Assembly: GCA_023701125.1 (NCBI GenBank)
Contig: JAMPXO010000047.1
Coordinates: 1 to 35,794 of the forward strand
Length of the DNA: 35,794 nt
DNA from: Vicinamibacteria bacterium
GTDB lineage: Bacteria > Acidobacteriota > Vicinamibacteria > Fen-336
Reading direction: 5' to 3'
Shown one piece after another: positions 24,546 to 31,809 of this stretch; positions within the stretch are counted from its first letter, which is position 1, and every line of letters begins with the position of its first letter. The position numbers and the translations under genes were made by a program. The notes below the pieces were generated by a model. It saw only the letters and a program-made list of their open reading frames with translations, did no database searches and was not told where the DNA came from.

Positions 24546-25595
24546 TCACGCGGCGCCGCGCAACACGATCTTGCGCACCCCGGGCCCCGGCCGCTGCGAC
24601 ATCGCCACGGCCCGCGGCGCTTCGTCGAGCGGCAGCACGTGGCTGACCAGTTCGGCCACCCGCACCTCGCGGCTGAACACCAGCCGCGCCGCCTCTTCCT
24701 GCACGTCGATGGAGGCGCTGTACGAGGTCAGCAACTGCTTCTCGGCCGACGCCAGCCGCCCGAAGTCGACCTCGGCGATCTCGCCCGGCGAGGTGGCCGC
24801 GAAGACCATGATCTGCCCGCCCGGGCGCGCGGCCTCGATCGCCTGCGTGATCGGGGCCTGGCCCATCGCCGCCACCAGCACGCGGTCGGCCCCGCGGCCC
24901 GAGGTCAGCGCCCGCACCTCGCGCACCACGTCGTGCTCGCGCACGTCGAACGCGTGGTCGGCGCCGAGCTGGCGTGACAGCTCCAGCCGGTCCGGCATCG
25001 CGTCCGAGGCGATCACCGACGCCCCGGCACAGCGCGCGAGCTGCATCAGGATCAGGCCGATCGGGCCCTGGCCGACGACCAGCACGGTCTGCCCGGGTGC
25101 CACGCCCGCCGCCCGCACCGCCTTCAGGCAGGTGTTGACCGGCTCGACGAAGGCGGCCTCCTCGGGCTTCACGCCGTCCGGGATCGGGATCGCGCCGCGC
25201 TCGACGATCCAGTCCAGCGCCTTCACGTACTCGGCCATGCCTCCGCCGGCGGGCTCGAAGCCGGCGGTGGTGCCGTTGCGCTTGTAGGTCTCGCACTGCG
25301 CGTAGATGCGCTGCGCGCAGTAGAAGCAGGACCCGCACGGGATGTGGTGGTGCAGCACCACGCGATCGCCTTCGCGGAAGCGGGTGGTGCCGGCGCCTGT
25401 GCGCACGACCGTCGCCGCGATCTCGTGGCCGAACACCCGCGGCCCCGGCAGCAGCCCCTTCTCGATCTTCTTGACGTCGGTGCCGCACACGCCGCAGGCG
25501 TCGACGCGCGCCAGCAGCTCGCCGGGCCCAGGCACGGGGACTTCGATGTCCTCGACCGCGAAGGCCCCGGGCCCGCGGTAGACGGCGGCCTTCAT
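24546..25595 (-). CDS. Second zinc-dependent medium-chain dehydrogenase
   Basis: The 349-residue enzyme shares the fold of its downstream neighbour but is clearly diverged. Catalytic zinc residues are in GVCGTDVKK and FGHEIAA, and the structural zinc cluster is in IPCGSCFYCAQRIYAQC. The NAD(P) site starts at VLVVGQGPIGLI. EPVNTCLKAV is at the place where the neighbour has EPLACVVKGV. The unusual HHHIPCG run precedes the zinc cluster. The stop codon of the proline dehydrogenase overlaps the Shine-Dalgarno (TAGGAGG) directly before this ATG, so translation is coupled. The two tandem enzymes may act on related substrates or on successive steps. Substrate is not predictable from motifs. Confidence 0.9.
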   Translation of the reverse strand: MKAAVYRGPGAFAVEDIEVPVPGPGELLARVDACGVCGTDVKKIEKGLLPGPRVFGHEIAATVVRTGAGTTRFREGDRVVLHHHIPCGSCFYCAQRIYAQCETYKRNGTTAGFEPAGGGMAEYVKALDWIVERGAIPIPDGVKPEEAAFVEPVNTCLKAVRAAGVAPGQTVLVVGQGPIGLILMQLARCAGASVIASDAMPDRLELSRQLGADHAFDVREHDVVREVRALTSGRGADRVLVAAMGQAPITQAIEAARPGGQIMVFAATSPGEIAEVDFGRLASAEKQLLTSYSASIDVQEEAARLVFSREVRVAELVSHVLPLDEAPRAVAMSQRPGPGVRKIVLRGAA

Positions 25596-25599
25596 CCTC

Positions 25600-26445
25600 C
25601 TATCCGCCGAGCAGGTTGCGCAGGACGAACAGGATGTTCTCCTTGCGCTCGCGCAGCCGGCGGTAGAAGTACGGGAACCAGTGGGTCCCGTAGGGCACGT
25701 AGATGCGGACGTTCCAGCCGTCCTTGACCAGCTCGTCCCAGCGCGCCGAGCGCAGGCCGTAGAGCATCTGGAACTCGAAGCGGGAGGCGGCGAAGGCGCT
25801 CTCGCGGGCGAAGGCGATCGCGTCCTTGACCAGCTCCTCGTCGTGGGTCGCGACCGCCGGGTAGTGGCCCTCGTCCATCAGCCGCCGGGCGCAGGCCTTG
25901 AACTGGGCGCGGATCTTCGCCATGTCCTGCAGCGCGACGTCCGCGGGCTCGCGGTAGGCGCCCTTGCACAGCCGCACGCGGTCGCCGCGGCGGATCGCTT
26001 CCTCGACGTCGTCGAGCGTGCGGTGCAGGTAGGCCTGCAGCACGATGCCGACGTTGTCGTAGTCCTTGCGCAGCAACTGGAAGAAGCGGAGCGTGCGCTC
26101 CGTGTGCTTCGATCCCTCCATGTCGATGCGGACGAAGCCCTTGACCTCGCGGGCGGCGTCGAGGATGCCGCGCACGACCTCCTCGCACAGCTCCTCGGAC
26201 ACGTCGAAGCCGAGCGAGGTCAGCTTGATCGAAATGTTGCGCTCGACGTCCTGCGGGATCAGCCGCAGCAGGCCGGTGTTGGCGGCGGCGATCCGACGGG
26301 CGGCCTCGGCCTCGAGCACGTCCTCGCCGAGCAGGTCGAAAGTCGGCTTGATGCCGCGGGCCGCGAGCTTGCGACCGACGGCAACGGCCGAGTCGGCGGT
26401 GGCACCGGCGACGAAGCGTCGGGCCAGGATGGCCGGGGGTTGCAT
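25600..26445 (-). CDS. Proline dehydrogenase (monofunctional PRODH)
   Basis: The 281-residue protein is a single FAD-dependent PRODH TIM barrel, the short form separate from P5C dehydrogenase. It oxidises L-proline to pyrroline-5-carboxylate and passes electrons to quinone. Diagnostic strands are ISIKLTSLGFDV, VRIDMEGSKHTERTL, VLQAYLHRTLDDVE, VRLCKGAYREP, AVATHDEELV, FEFQMLYGLRS and the substrate-binding end RIYVPYGTHWFPYFYRRLRE with paired Arg residues. Start ATG has GGGAGGA immediately upstream and overlaps the queF stop by one base (TGATG). No P5C dehydrogenase gene is visible in the window. Its place among unrelated genes suggests operon packing rather than a shared pathway. Confidence 0.95.
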   Translation of the reverse strand: MQPPAILARRFVAGATADSAVAVGRKLAARGIKPTFDLLGEDVLEAEAARRIAAANTGLLRLIPQDVERNISIKLTSLGFDVSEELCEEVVRGILDAAREVKGFVRIDMEGSKHTERTLRFFQLLRKDYDNVGIVLQAYLHRTLDDVEEAIRRGDRVRLCKGAYREPADVALQDMAKIRAQFKACARRLMDEGHYPAVATHDEELVKDAIAFARESAFAASRFEFQMLYGLRSARWDELVKDGWNVRIYVPYGTHWFPYFYRRLRERKENILFVLRNLLGG

Positions 26446-26807
26446 CACTTCCTCCCGCGCGCCGGGCGCCGGCCCGTGTGGCTGGCCGTGACGACCGAGC
26501 CGATCCCGCCGCGCACGTTGAAGCGGCCCTCGACGGTCATGGTCCGCGGGCGCACCGCCTTGACCAGGTCGTCGAGGATCGCGTTGACGACGTTCTCGTA
26601 GTAGATCCCGCGATTGCGGAAAGATTGCAGGTACAGCTTGAGGCTCTTGAGCTCGACGCACACCCGGTCCGGCACGTAGGTGATGACGAGGGTCGCGAAG
26701 TCGGGATGGCCCGTCTTCGGGCACACCGCCGTGAACTCGGGGCAGGTGTGGGTGATGACGTAGTCGCGGGCCGGGTGGGTGTTGGCGAAGGTCTCCAGGG
26801 CGCTCAT
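26445..26807 (-). CDS. queF: QueF, NADPH-dependent 7-cyano-7-deazaguanine reductase (short type)
   Basis: The 120-residue protein reduces preQ0 to preQ1 in queuosine biosynthesis, a tRNA wobble modification. It belongs to the unimodular type. The catalytic pair is Cys29 and Asp36 in [15 protein letters not shown], spaced as in characterised enzymes. The QueF signature follows as [21 protein letters not shown], here split by Leu-Lys contacts. The family's NADPH-binding segment corresponds to [16 protein letters not shown]. The other queuosine genes are not in the window. It lies 12 bases after the DnaQ-WYL gene and overlaps the PRODH start by one base. The start has only a weak ribosome site. 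Confidence 0.95.
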   Translation of the reverse strand: MSALETFANTHPARDYVITHTCPEFTAVCPKTGHPDFATLVITYVPDRVCVELKSLKLYLQSFRNRGIYYENVVNAILDDLVKAVRPRTMTVEGRFNVRGGIGSVVTASHTGRRPARGRK

Positions 26808-26819
26808 GGCGAGCCCATT

Positions 26820-27770
26820 CTAGAACTCCCTCACCTCGTCCACCCGCACGGCGGCGATCCGGTCCAGCCGGAACGTGCGCGGCGCCCCGACCTCGAGGCA
26901 GTCGGCCTCCAGGTAGACGACACCGCCGATCGCGTACAGTTCGCGGGGCACGGCCCAGCGCGGTCGCAGGCCGCGGGTGCCGCCGCGGTACACGAGCGAC
27001 ACGGCACGACCCTCGGCCCGCGCCCGCCGCAGGACGCGGACGATCGGCGTCTCCGGCACCGGCTCGCAGGCCCAGGCCCGGAACGAGGCCAGGCCCGCCC
27101 CGCAGCCCGTCAGCCCCTCCCGCACCAGGCGCGATGCCCGCGGCCCGACCTGCTCGAGGTAGGCGCGCAGCAGCCCGGCCGCCGTGCGGGCGTCGGGCAG
27201 GGCGCGGTGAGCGAGCCCCTGGCGCAGGCCGAAGGCGCGAGCCAGGGTGGTCAGGCGGTGGTTCTCGACGGGCAGGCCGAGCGCGCGCGGGATCGCGCAG
27301 GTGTCGAGCACCGGGTTGTCGGGCAGCGGCAGGCCGGCCTGGAGCAGCTCGGAGGCCACGACCCGGACATCGAACGGCGCGTGGTGGGCGACCAGGGCCG
27401 CGCCTTCGATCAGCTCCAGGAAGCGGCCCAGCGCTTGCGCCGGCCGCGGCTGGCCATGAAGGTCCTCGTCGCGGATGCCGTGGATGCGAGTGGCGGCCTC
27501 GGGCAGCGGCACCCCGGGGTCGACCAGCGTCGACCACTCGGCCTCGACCTCGCCGCCGCGGAAGCGCACCGCGGCGATCTCGACCAGCCGGTCGGACAGC
27601 CGCAGGCCCGTCGTCTCCGTGTCGAAGGCAACGAACGGCACGCCGTCGAGACGCGGGTCGGCAAGCGTCGCCGCGCGTGGCTGAAACGTCTCCCCCATGT
27701 GCAGGTCGAGTGTCGGCGGAAGCCGTGCCGCCCAGGGTCCGGGAGTGCCGGCGTTTTCCCGGGGGACCAT
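26820..27770 (-). CDS. DnaQ-like DEDDh exonuclease fused to a C-terminal WYL-like domain
   Basis: The protein has 316 residues from ATG 27770, or 292 from ATG 27698. The exonuclease part has Exo I VAFDTETTG, Exo II VAHHAPFDVRVV, and Exo III HRALPDARTAAGLL, so all DEDDh residues are present; this fold removes 3' nucleotides from DNA or RNA. The last 75 residues (VRVLRRARAEGRAVSLVYR, RPRWAVPRELYAIGGVVYLEA, RTFRLDRIAAVRV) match the WYL pattern of small SH3-like ligand-sensing domains. Such domains usually sit in transcription factors, and the next gene upstream is exactly such a regulator. The longer start is four bases after that gene's stop; the shorter one begins closer to the domain. Neither has a clear ribosome site. 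A nucleic-acid-sensing nuclease is inferred. Confidence 0.82.
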   Translation of the reverse strand: MVPRENAGTPGPWAARLPPTLDLHMGETFQPRAATLADPRLDGVPFVAFDTETTGLRLSDRLVEIAAVRFRGGEVEAEWSTLVDPGVPLPEAATRIHGIRDEDLHGQPRPAQALGRFLELIEGAALVAHHAPFDVRVVASELLQAGLPLPDNPVLDTCAIPRALGLPVENHRLTTLARAFGLRQGLAHRALPDARTAAGLLRAYLEQVGPRASRLVREGLTGCGAGLASFRAWACEPVPETPIVRVLRRARAEGRAVSLVYRGGTRGLRPRWAVPRELYAIGGVVYLEADCLEVGAPRTFRLDRIAAVRVDEVREF

Positions 27771-27774
27771 CGAT

Positions 27775-28749
27775 CTAGGCCCCGAAGGCCTCCGCGGCGG
27801 CGGCGATCTCGCGCCGCAGCTCCTCGCGCAGCGAAGCCGGTGCCAGCACCCGCACGTGCGGCAGGTAGCCCTTGATCCAGGTCCGCAGCTCGAAGTTGGG
27901 CGCGACCTGCAGCCGCAGCACCACCCCGCCGTCGGCCGTCTCCTCGAGCTGCTGGCTCTCGTGCCAGACCCGCTCACGGACGTAGCCGGCGATCTCCTTG
28001 TCGAACTGCAGCTCGACCTTCTCGGGCGGGCCGCCGGCGATGCCGAACGCGCTGCGCGCGTACTCGCTGACGTTGAAGTCGCGCGGCACCTCGAACGGCG
28101 AGTCGGTGACGTCCACCTTCTGCAGCCGCTCGACCGCGAACGTGCGGACCTCGTCGTAGTCGTGGGCGCGGGCGTACAGGTACAGCCCGCCGTGCCAGTA
28201 GACCAGCCGATAGGGGTCGAGCTGGTAGGTCTTGCTGCGGCGGCTGCTGAACGAGTAGTAGCTGGCGCTGACCCGGCGCTGGTGCAGGATCGCGTCGACC
28301 AGCGAGGCGATCACCTCGCGCTTCTTGGAGTAGTCCTTGAACGGGTCGGGCCGGGCGGCGAACAGGTCCGAGATCCGCGCCAGGTAAGGCAGCGCCTTCT
28401 CCGGCAGCGCGCCGCGGATCTTGTCGAACGCGGTCTCCAGGTCGGAGCCGAACGGGGCGCCGACCAGGATCGACATCAGGTTCTTGCCGAAGTGCAGCGC
28501 CGCCAGCTCGGACAGGGTGAAGGTCTGGGTCACCCGCTGCCGGTAGCCATCGACCAGGCGCCAGATGCGGCGGCCGCCGGTCTCGTCGTCGTAGAGCGGG
28601 AACCCGGCCTCCTGCAACGCCTCGATGTCGCGGCGGATGGTGCGCTCGGTGACGCCGTGTTCGTCGGCCAGCTCCTTCGAGCTCGTGTAGCGGCCGGCCT
28701 CGATCGTCTTCAGGATCCGCCACTGGCGGATCACCTCGGCGTTCCTCAA
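27775..28749 (-). CDS. WYL-family transcriptional regulator (HTH-WYL-WCX)
   Basis: The 324-residue protein begins with a DeoR-like winged helix-turn-helix (RILKTIEAGRYTSSKELADE, GVTERTIRRDIEALQEAGFP, residues 11-52). A middle helical region follows, then the WYL domain at about 155-215 (VSASYYSFSSRRSKTYQLDP, YRLVYWHGGLYLYARAHDYD, RTFAVERLQKVDV) and a C-terminal WCX extension (VELQFDKEIAGYVRERVW, VVLRLQVAPNFELRTWI). WYL regulators bind nucleic-acid or small ligands and control stress, phage-defence or DNA-damage genes. It starts with TTG, overlapping the upstream EAL stop as TTGA, with a good GGGAGGA site. It may regulate its own operon. Confidence 0.92.
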   Translation of the reverse strand: MRNAEVIRQWRILKTIEAGRYTSSKELADEHGVTERTIRRDIEALQEAGFPLYDDETGGRRIWRLVDGYRQRVTQTFTLSELAALHFGKNLMSILVGAPFGSDLETAFDKIRGALPEKALPYLARISDLFAARPDPFKDYSKKREVIASLVDAILHQRRVSASYYSFSSRRSKTYQLDPYRLVYWHGGLYLYARAHDYDEVRTFAVERLQKVDVTDSPFEVPRDFNVSEYARSAFGIAGGPPEKVELQFDKEIAGYVRERVWHESQQLEETADGGVVLRLQVAPNFELRTWIKGYLPHVRVLAPASLREELRREIAAAAEAFGA

Positions 28750-30017
28750 AGCCCGTCCTCCCGGTGGAACAGGAAGCCCTGCCCCAGCTCGATGCCGAGC
28801 GACACCAGGGTGTCGCGCTCCTCGACGCGCTCGATGCCCTCGGCGATCACCCGCGCCTTGATCTTGTCCGCCAGCCCCTTGAGCGACTCCAGCAGCGAGC
28901 GCTTGATGCTGCTCTTGTCGATGTCGCGAACCAGGCTGACGTCGAACTTCAGGAAGTCCGGCTCGATCGCCGCCAGGCTCTGCAGCGAGGAGTAGCCGGC
29001 GCCCATGTCGTCGACCGCCACCCGGTAGCCGCGCTCCTTGAAGCTGCGCAGCGTTTCCTGGAAGGCGTCGTGGCGCAGGATCGCCACCCGCTCCGTGACC
29101 TCGACGACGACCTCGCCCGGGGTCAGGCCGGAGCGCGCCAGCGCCTCCGCGACCTTGCCCGAGCGCCAGTCCGGGTCCTCCATCGCGTGGGCCGAGGCAT
29201 TCAGGAAGAGCAGGCCGCGCGGCGCGACGCCGGCCACCGAACGAATCGCGGTGTCACGGCACACGCGCTCGAAGTCGATCAGCAGGTCGGTCGACTCGGC
29301 GAACGCGAACAACTCCTCCACCGAGTCGAAAGGGACGTCCCCGAGCGGCCGGGTGAGCGCCTCGTGCCCCACCAGCTTCCCGTCGGCGAGGCTCAGGATC
29401 GGGTGGAACACCGAGCGCACCTCGCGGTGGTCGATCAGACGCTGCAGTTCGGCGCGGCGCCGCTCCTCGCCGCCCAGGCGCTCCTCGAAGCACGCCGCCG
29501 TGGCGTCCGCGACCGCCTGCGAGATCGCCCGCTCGGCGCGCGCCATCGGGTCGTGGCGCAGGGCCACGACGGCCGCGGCCAGCCGCACGTTGCCGAGCCG
29601 GCCGCGAGCCGAGGGCTCGTCGATCACCGCCCGCAACCGCGCCAGCAGCGGCGAAGCCGGGCCCGGTGCGTCGGCGTCGGCCGGCAGGAAGAACAGGAAA
29701 CGGTCGCCGCGAGCCGCCTGCAGGCAGACCAGGTCGTCGGGAGCCAGCGCGCCCTGCGCGCGCAGCGACGCGACGACGGCAGCGAACTCGCGCACGGCGC
29801 GGTCGTAGGCGCCCCAGCCGACCTTGGTCTCGTGCCAGCCGGAGCGGCCGAGGTCGATGTAGAGCAGTTCCACCGCGCCGCGGCCCTCGAGCAGGCGGCG
29901 CACGTCGTCGACGACGCCGGGCAGCGTGGGCAGACCCGTCAGGCTGTCGACGAGGTGACTCTTGTAGCGCAGCCACTCGGTGCGCAGGCGGTAGTAGTCG
30001 GCTTCGGTGGCGCTCAC
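28746..30017 (-). CDS. EAL-domain protein with degenerate GGDEF domain (c-di-GMP turnover or sensing)
   Basis: The 423-residue protein has two domains. Residues 20-185 are GGDEF-like (HLVDSLTGLPTLPGV, VELLYIDLGR), but the GGDEF loop reads ARGDRFLFF, so cyclase activity is unlikely. Residues 190-420 form an EAL domain: GHEALTRP, LFLNASAHAM, VVVEVTE, VAVDDMGAGYSSL, DFLKFDVSLV, RVIAEGIE and GQGFLFH. The metal- and substrate-binding Glu, Asn, Asp and Lys positions look intact, so phosphodiesterase activity is plausible; known homologues with inactive GGDEF can also be receptors. No membrane segment or sensor domain is present. GTG start at 30017 has a weak ribosome site. It heads the minus operon. 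Confidence 0.9.
   Translation of the reverse strand: MSATEADYYRLRTEWLRYKSHLVDSLTGLPTLPGVVDDVRRLLEGRGAVELLYIDLGRSGWHETKVGWGAYDRAVREFAAVVASLRAQGALAPDDLVCLQAARGDRFLFFLPADADAPGPASPLLARLRAVIDEPSARGRLGNVRLAAAVVALRHDPMARAERAISQAVADATAACFEERLGGEERRRAELQRLIDHREVRSVFHPILSLADGKLVGHEALTRPLGDVPFDSVEELFAFAESTDLLIDFERVCRDTAIRSVAGVAPRGLLFLNASAHAMEDPDWRSGKVAEALARSGLTPGEVVVEVTERVAILRHDAFQETLRSFKERGYRVAVDDMGAGYSSLQSLAAIEPDFLKFDVSLVRDIDKSSIKRSLLESLKGLADKIKARVIAEGIERVEERDTLVSLGIELGQGFLFHREDGL
28756..28762 (-). promoter_or_regulatory. Ribosome binding site fixing the WYL regulator TTG start
   Basis: GGGAGGA on the minus strand lies six bases before TTG at 28749, inside the end of the EAL gene. It favours TTG over the in-frame GTG five codons later. 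Confidence 0.6.
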
Positions 30018-30033
30018 TCTATGGATCGCTTTA

Positions 30034-30062
30034 TTGCCTGTGCAGAGCGGCGATTCTATACT
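30034..30062 (+). promoter_or_regulatory. Sigma70-type promoter of the nucleoside operon
   Basis: TTGCCT at 30034-30039 and TATACT at 30057-30062 are separated by 17 bases, matching four and five of six consensus positions. Transcription would begin near 30069, about 30 bases before the first ATG. On the other strand TAGAAT at 30058-30053 overlaps it and could be the -10 of the divergent EAL operon. Confidence 0.68.
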
Positions 30063-30070
30063 CCGCGGGC

Positions 30071-30080
30071 CCTTCGAAGG
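30071..30080. promoter_or_regulatory. Palindrome CCTTCGAAGG just downstream of the promoter
   Basis: A perfect 10-bp palindrome lies at about +2 to +12 of the predicted transcript and overlaps the AAGGAG site. It could be an operator that blocks both divergent directions. Chance occurrence is possible for a single 10-bp site. Confidence 0.3.
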
Positions 30081-30097
30081 AGTCTTCCCGGATCCTG

Positions 30098-30466
30098 ATG
30101 GCTGACCGCCCGCTGCGCCTCGGCGACGTGCTCGACGACTACTGCCCGCGGTGTCGGCTGCTGCTCAACCACGACGTCGCGTCGCTGGCCGAGGGCCAGG
30201 TCGCGCGCACCACGTGCCGCACCTGCTACGACACCCACGACTACCGCCACGGCCAGAAGCCGCAGCGCCGCGGTGGCCGCAAGAAGGAAGAACCCAGGAG
30301 CCTCGTGGACCAGGTGCTGGCCGGGATGCCGATGCCGCCCGTGACCGCCGCCCAGCCCGCCGAGTCGCCCGCGCCGGAGGAGGCCGACCTGCGCGAGCGA
30401 GCCGCCCCCACGGTGCACCGCCGCGGGAACCTGTGGGCCGAGCTCGAGCGGATCCGGAAGAAGTGA
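30098..30466 (+). CDS. Zinc-ribbon-like protein, first gene of the nucleoside operon
   Basis: The 122-residue protein has two CxxC pairs, CPRC near residue 17 and CRTC near residue 41, suited to bind zinc. Between them are LLLNHDVASLAEGQVAR; after them a basic stretch (HGQKPQRRGGRKKEE) that may contact nucleic acid. The C-terminal half is Pro/Ala-rich and ends in a charged helix (LWAELERIRKK). No named family is recognised. The ATG at 30098 lies behind the promoter; AAGGAG is present but 15 bases away. It ends four bases before the phosphorylase start, so it is co-transcribed with nucleoside genes, possibly as a regulator. Function unknown. Confidence 0.68.
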   Translation: MADRPLRLGDVLDDYCPRCRLLLNHDVASLAEGQVARTTCRTCYDTHDYRHGQKPQRRGGRKKEEPRSLVDQVLAGMPMPPVTAAQPAESPAPEEADLRERAAPTVHRRGNLWAELERIRKK

Positions 30467-30470
30467 ACGC

Positions 30471-31778
30471 TTGAGAGCCTCCGACATCATCTACAGGAAG
30501 CGCGAGGGCGAGGCGCTGCGCCGCGAGGAGATCGACTTCTTCATCTCCGGCTACGCCGCGGGCCAGATCCCCGACTACCAGGCCTCGGCGCTGGCCATGG
30601 CCGTCTTCTTCCGCGGCATGACGTCCGAGGAGACGGTGTGGCTGACCGAGGCCATGATGCGTACCGGCGAGGTGCTCGACTTCTCCGACCTCGGCGGGCC
30701 CAAGGCCGACAAGCACTCGACGGGCGGCGTCGGCGACAAGACCAGCCTGATCCTGGCGCCGCTGGCGGCCGCCTGCGGCGTGTACGTGCCGATGATCTCG
30801 GGCCGCGGCCTCGGCCACACCGGCGGCACCCTCGACAAGCTGGAGTCGATCCCGGGCTTCCGCGTCAACCTCTCGCTGGCCGAGTTCCGCAAGGTGCTGT
30901 CGCGCTCGCATCTCGGCCTGATCGGCCAGACGCCGGAGATCGCCCCCGCCGACCGCAAGCTCTACGCGCTGCGCGACGTGACCTCGACGGTCGAGAGCCG
31001 GCCGCTGATCGCCGCCTCGATCATGAGCAAGAAGATGGCGGAGGGCATCGACGCGCTGGTGCTCGACGTCAAGACCGGCGATGGCGCGTTCATGAAGACG
31101 CTGGCGGACTCGACCGCGCTGGCCGAGGCGATGCTGGCGATCGGCAAGGGCATGGGCCGCAAGGTGGTCGCGCTGATCACCGACATGGACCAGCCGCTCG
31201 GCCGCACCGCGGGCAACGCGCTCGAGGTCGTCGAGTGCGTGGAGACGCTCAAGGGCCGCGGCCCCAAGGACCTCGAGTCGTTGTCGATCGAGCTCGCCGC
31301 CTGGATGCTGCAGTTGACCGGGGTGACGACGCGGATCGAGGCGGCCCGCTTCCGGGTGCGCGAGGCGCTGTCCTCGGGGGCCGGGCTGCGCAAGTTCCAG
31401 GAAGTGATCGAGCTGCAGGGTGGCGACCCGCGGGTCTGCGACGACCCGGGCATCCTGCCCAAGGCGCGCGAGACCGTCGACATCCCGGCCCCGCAGGACG
31501 GCCGTGTCGCCCGGCTGGGGTGCCGGGCGCTGGGCCAGGCCGCGATGCTGCTCGGAGCCGGCCGCGAGCGACTGGAGAGCCGGATCGACCCGGCCGTCGG
31601 CATCGTGTTCCACAAGAAGGTCGGCGACCTGGTGATCGCGGGCGAGCCCGTGATGACCCTCCACGTCAACGACAGGAGCCGCCTGGCGGAGGCCCGCGAG
31701 ATGGCCCTGGGAGCGCTGAAGGTCGCGCCCGAGGTCGCCTCGGCGGCCCCCCTGATCAAGGCCGTGCTCGAGGCCTGA
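30471..31778 (+). CDS. deoA: Thymidine/pyrimidine-nucleoside phosphorylase
   Basis: The 435-residue enzyme splits thymidine or other pyrimidine nucleosides with phosphate into base and (deoxy)ribose-1-phosphate. The N-terminal helical domain starts at ASDIIYRKREGEALRREE. The phosphate and nucleoside site is marked by KHSTGGVGDKTSL and the family signature SGRGLGHTGGTLDK. IGQTPEIAPADRKLYALRD and DVKTGDGAFMKTL continue the catalytic domain. The C-terminal domain (FHKKVGDLVIAGEPVMTLH) is typical. It resembles DeoA somewhat more than Pdp, by inspection only. Start TTG at 30471 follows the upstream stop by four bases and gives the normal N-terminus. It works with the transporter and deaminase downstream. 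Confidence 0.94.
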   Translation: MRASDIIYRKREGEALRREEIDFFISGYAAGQIPDYQASALAMAVFFRGMTSEETVWLTEAMMRTGEVLDFSDLGGPKADKHSTGGVGDKTSLILAPLAAACGVYVPMISGRGLGHTGGTLDKLESIPGFRVNLSLAEFRKVLSRSHLGLIGQTPEIAPADRKLYALRDVTSTVESRPLIAASIMSKKMAEGIDALVLDVKTGDGAFMKTLADSTALAEAMLAIGKGMGRKVVALITDMDQPLGRTAGNALEVVECVETLKGRGPKDLESLSIELAAWMLQLTGVTTRIEAARFRVREALSSGAGLRKFQEVIELQGGDPRVCDDPGILPKARETVDIPAPQDGRVARLGCRALGQAAMLLGAGRERLESRIDPAVGIVFHKKVGDLVIAGEPVMTLHVNDRSRLAEAREMALGALKVAPEVASAAPLIKAVLEA

Positions 31779-31809
31779 GTACCGCGCACACCGGAAAGGA
31801 CCGGCGCAC

